Positions 4,595-6,015 of a stretch of 6,015 nt of DNA are shown piece by piece; positions within the stretch are counted from its first letter, which is position 1; every line of letters begins with the position of its first letter. A program made the translations under genes and the position numbers. The notes under the pieces were generated by a model. The model was not told the DNA's origin and did not search any database. It was given only the letters and a program-made list of their open reading frames with translations. The DNA comes from Euryarchaeota archaeon UBA91 (GTDB lineage Archaea > Thermoplasmatota > Poseidoniia > Poseidoniales > Poseidoniaceae): assembly GCA_002499705.1 (NCBI GenBank), contig DAMU01000094.1:1-6015 (forward strand). Reading direction: 5' to 3'.

Positions 4595-6015
4595 ATGAGG
4601 AAACAACCCCGGCCCGACACTCCACCGGATAAAAATCCGCTTAAAATCAAAAAGAAAAAGCTGTTAGCAGCTGGCATTCCTGCATTCACTTCTTCGATGA
4701 AACATGGAATACAAAATATGGGATTAGCACGCTCTGTCAAAACTCTGACGATGGTGAACCAGAAATCAGGTTTCGACTGCCCAGGATGTGCTTGGCCTGA
4801 CCCTGAACACCGCACACAATTCGAGTTTTGTGAAAATGGTGCGAAGGCTGTAGCTGATGAAGCGATGAAGGCAAGAGTAACTCCAGAATTTTTCTCAAGA
4901 CACAGTGTTGAACAACTTGCAGAAAAGAGTGACATGTGGCTTAACAAGCAAGGTCGATTGTCGCATCCAATGATTCTCAAGAAAGGTGCGTCTCATTACA
5001 CGCCATTGTCTTGGGATGATGCATTTGAACACATTGCTTCCAAAATCAAATCTATGGATAATCCCGATCGTTCTGTGTTCTATACATCGGGTAGGACCAG
5101 TAATGAAGCCGCTTTCCTGTATCAGGCAATGGTACGCAGCATAGGTACAAACAACCTTCCGGATTGTTCGAACATGTGCCATGAATCCAGTGGTAAAGGT
5201 CTCGGACCTACGATTGGCATAGGTAAAGGGACAGTGCACCTCGAAGATTTTAACCATGCAGATGTCATTATGGTTATCGGACAAAATCCTGGAACCAACC
5301 ATCCGCGTATGCTCACTGCATTAAGGGATGCGAAGGTGAAAGGTTCCACGATAATTCACATCAATCCTCTGCCAGAAACTGGCCTTGAAAGGTTCAAGCA
5401 TCCGCAAGATTACATGAAATTGAATTTTTCAACGACCAAACTCGCAGATTATCATCTAGCCGTACGTATTGGTGGTGATGCTGCTTTGATGAAAGGTTTC
5501 ATCAAAGTTCATTCCGAATGCGGAGGTCTTGACCAAGCATTCATCGATGACCAAACGGAGGGTTTCACATCGATGCTCGACAAAGCACGTTCAATTGACT
5601 GGCATACACTCGAAAGAGATTCAGGAATCGACCGAGAACAGATTGAAGAGGTGGGCCGTGTGTTGTCAAAATCTAAAGCAACAATTGCGTGTTGGGCAAT
5701 GGGTCTAACCCAACAACCAAATGGCGTTTCAGTTATACAAGAAGTAGTCAATCTTTTGTTGATGGGTGGCCATGTAGGACGCCCAGGTGCTGGTTTTTGC
5801 CCCGTACGTGGGCACTCGAATGTCCAAGGTGACCGAACGGTTGGTATTTGGGAAGCAGCACCAGTATCCTTCATCAAAAAAATGGAACAAGGTTTGAACA
5901 TAACCATTCCAAAGAAACATGGTTATGATGTAGTCAATGCGATTCACGCAATGAGAGATGGAAAAGTTGATGTTTTCTTTTGCATGGGTGGCAATTTCCT
6001 TTCTGCCACCCCTGA
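4595..6015 (+). CDS. FdhF/YdeP-family molybdopterin oxidoreductase, alpha subunit (formate-dehydrogenase-like), 3' end cut by window edge
   Basis: 473 codons, open to the right edge; the family runs to about 750-780 aa, so the C-terminal molydopterin-dinucleotide-binding domain is missing from view. Translated by hand. Family markers are GFDCPGCAWPDP (59-70) with Cys62 and Cys65, FCENGAKA (78-85) with Cys79, NMCHESSG (193-200), GKGTVHLEDF (about 210-219), GQNPGTNHPRML (229-240), INPLPETGLERF (about 254-265) and RGHSNVQGDRT (405-415). Cys195-His196 lies where the Sec/Cys-His pair of formate dehydrogenase H ligates molybdenum; its codon is TGC, so no selenocysteine is used. The N terminus is lysine-rich (KIKKKK, 17-22) without a Tat motif, suggesting a cytoplasmic protein. 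FdhD lies directly upstream. Formate oxidation is the default guess, but E. coli YdeP is tied to acid resistance and the substrate of most members is unknown. Confidence 0.93.
   Translation, partial: MRKQPRPDTPPDKNPLKIKKKKLLAAGIPAFTSSMKHGIQNMGLARSVKTLTMVNQKSGFDCPGCAWPDPEHRTQFEFCENGAKAVADEAMKARVTPEFFSRHSVEQLAEKSDMWLNKQGRLSHPMILKKGASHYTPLSWDDAFEHIASKIKSMDNPDRSVFYTSGRTSNEAAFLYQAMVRSIGTNNLPDCSNMCHESSGKGLGPTIGIGKGTVHLEDFNHADVIMVIGQNPGTNHPRMLTALRDAKVKGSTIIHINPLPETGLERFKHPQDYMKLNFSTTKLADYHLAVRIGGDAALMKGFIKVHSECGGLDQAFIDDQTEGFTSMLDKARSIDWHTLERDSGIDREQIEEVGRVLSKSKATIACWAMGLTQQPNGVSVIQEVVNLLLMGGHVGRPGAGFCPVRGHSNVQGDRTVGIWEAAPVSFIKKMEQGLNITIPKKHGYDVVNAIHAMRDGKVDVFFCMGGNFLSATP

Noticed and set aside
4595..4720. 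Tat export signal at the oxidoreductase N terminus
   Set aside because: The start is basic and lysine-rich but has no twin-arginine motif followed by a hydrophobic segment.
5177..5179. Possible selenocysteine codon in the formate-dehydrogenase-like enzyme
   Set aside because: The codon at the molybdenum-ligand position is TGC, an ordinary cysteine, and I met no in-frame TGA up to the right edge.
4168..5947. Minus-strand frames at 4168-4464, 4531-4980, 4895-5302, 5122-5349, 5509-5907 and 5729-5947, and plus-strand 4284-4478
   Set aside because: They are shadows of fdhD and the oxidoreductase gene. The plus-strand gene at 4595-6015 carries strong family motifs throughout.
263..6015. A single C1 pathway joining the formimino-folate genes with the formate-dehydrogenase-like enzyme
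   Set aside because: They are on opposite strands, separated by PAN, aMBF1 and tsr3, and the oxidoreductase substrate is unknown; proximity alone is too weak.
1..6015. CRISPR array, tRNA/rRNA genes, insertion sequence, defence or toxin-antitoxin genes
   Set aside because: Nearly all bases are covered by housekeeping or metabolic genes, and I saw no direct-repeat array, cloverleaf or transposase motif on either strand.

Overview
The window looks archaeal. It carries a proteasome-activating nucleotidase (PAN) with the C-terminal HbYX tail, an archaeal zinc-ribbon/HTH multiprotein bridging factor (aMBF1) and a Tsr3-type rRNA aminocarboxypropyltransferase. Next to them sit genes common in heterotrophic bacteria: glutamate formimidoyltransferase, cyclodeaminase, FdhD and an FdhF/YdeP-family molybdopterin oxidoreductase. 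Base composition is moderate (mid-40s % GC by eye). The mix would suit a Thermoplasmatota lineage such as the marine group II/III archaea. That placement is an inference from gene content, not a measurement.

Layout: two gene strings diverge from a 116-bp spacer at about 2584-2699. Leftward (minus strand) run PAN (2583-1363), glutamate formimidoyltransferase (1315-263) and a cyclodeaminase cut by the left edge (266 to <1). The last two overlap as ATGA. Rightward (plus strand) run aMBF1 (2700-3191), Tsr3 (3196-3756), FdhD (about 3731-4561) and an FdhF/YdeP-like oxidoreductase alpha subunit (4595 to >6015) cut by the right edge. Coding density is very high. No gap exceeds 116 bp, and I see no RNA gene, mobile element, CRISPR array or long repeat.

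How the genes fit together: the two leftmost genes catalyse consecutive folate steps that recover the formimino carbon of histidine breakdown. PAN unfolds substrates for the 20S proteasome. aMBF1 and Tsr3 both relate to transcription/translation and ribosome function. FdhD sulfurates the molybdenum cofactor, and its natural client is the molybdopterin enzyme encoded directly downstream.

Regulatory reading: three genes (cyclodeaminase, Tsr3, oxidoreductase) share an identical GGTGA-N4-ATG ribosome-binding arrangement. The first genes of the divergent strings (PAN, aMBF1), plus the formimidoyltransferase and FdhD, lack it. The most striking unexplained element is a near-perfect inverted repeat (2674-2703) that includes the aMBF1 start codon. 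I found no wholly new multi-gene system. The items most worth following are this hairpin/operator, the FdhD-YdeP pair of unknown substrate, and the PAN-formimidoyltransferase gene arrangement.
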